Shown here in pieces: positions 6,414 to 6,584 of a stretch of 6,584 bases of DNA (positions are counted from its first letter, which is position 1; every line of letters begins with the position of its first letter). The DNA comes from an uncultured Eubacteriales bacterium (GTDB lineage Bacteria; Bacillota_A; Clostridia; Oscillospirales; CAG-272). Where the stretch lies: positions 1 through 6,584 of the forward strand of contig USTB01000048.1 of NCBI GenBank assembly GCA_900557635.1. The letters run 5' to 3'. The notes under the pieces were generated by a model that was not told the origin of the DNA, did not search any database, and was given only the letters and a program-made list of their open reading frames with translations. Both the position numbers and the translations under genes were made by a program.

Positions 6414-6584
6414 CCGCACAGACGCGGAAATGCCGAAGGCTCGATTGAAACTCTATTGATGTTTCGATCTGTCGGCGCAACAGACGGAGCGCGAGCGACC
6501 GGTAACTGCGTCTTCTTGATTCTGCAAAGACGCAAGACCGAGGAACATACAAAGCCCCGCGTCGGTCGCCGTCTGCCGCAGGCA
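6414..6584. other. Gene-free segment rich in nested stem-loops
   Basis: No gene can be supported here, although two minus-strand frames stay open for about 43 and 58 codons from the window edge. Three stem-loops can be read. Stem A: GATTGAAAC (6443-6451) with GTTTCGATC (6461-6469), one wobble, enclosed by GCCGA/TCGGC (6432-6436 with 6472-6476). Stem B: TGCGTCTT (6507-6514) with AAGACGCA (6527-6534), perfect, enclosed by CGGT/ACCG (6500-6503 with 6537-6540). Stem C closes around B: CAGACGG (6481-6487) with CCGTCTG (6569-6575), plus GCGACC/GGTCGC. It could be a structured RNA, a multicopy repeat, or the leader of a gene beyond the edge. I recognise no known RNA family. Confidence 0.45.

Noticed and set aside
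6414..6584. RNase P RNA, tmRNA or 6S RNA
   Set aside because: I looked for their conserved cores, prompted by GAGGAA-like and paired segments, but the characteristic motifs are absent.

Overview
The window suggests a moderately GC-rich gut-type Clostridia, most likely Oscillospirales/Ruminococcaceae (Bacillota). This is inferred from AGGAGG-type ribosome sites, consensus TTGACA/TATACT-type promoters, an integrase and regulator style familiar from that group, and a short palindromic repeat at the left edge. No 16S or other decisive marker is present, so the assignment is provisional.

Layout, left to right. (1) Positions 1-140: a head-to-head pair of short palindromic repeats and the leader of the first gene. 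(2) Positions 141-2136, plus strand: a two-gene RNA-repair operon, an RtcB 3'-phosphate RNA ligase overlapping by 38 nt an RlaP-type Pol-beta nucleotidyltransferase. (3) Positions 2148-2190: a terminator hairpin between converging genes. (4) Positions 2223-2768, minus strand: a flavin reductase family gene that has lost its first few codons. (5) Positions 2768-4320, plus strand: remains of an integrative element, namely the 3' part of an XRE-type regulator overlapping the start of a tyrosine integrase. The integrase lacks most of its core-binding domain and changes frame near 3484. (6) Positions 4394-4503: an 11-bp tandem repeat, possibly an integrase arm site, and a perfect 17-bp terminator stem. 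(7) Positions 4508-4710, minus strand: a tRNA-Leu(UAA) / initiator tRNA-Met pair behind a near-consensus promoter. The two tRNA genes overlap by 6 nt and both look damaged at the join. (8) Positions 4854-6413, minus strand: an operon of a GNAT acetyltransferase and a PgeF/YfiH laccase-domain protein, with a strong promoter at 6385-6413. (9) Positions 6414-6584: no convincing gene but several nested stem-loops.

The biologically coherent unit is the RtcB-RlaP pair, which should act together to heal and seal broken RNA, probably tRNA. The middle third is best read as a decaying integrative element next to a tRNA target. Three deletion-like joins lie within about 1.8 kb: near 2768, near 3484 and at 4580-4585. 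Each removes part of a recognisable gene. They could be real genome decay or, less likely, assembly artefacts. I found no CRISPR array, no intact insertion sequence, and no clearly new multi-gene system. The most unusual items are the fused tRNA pair, the double-truncation junction and the unexplained structured DNA at the right edge.
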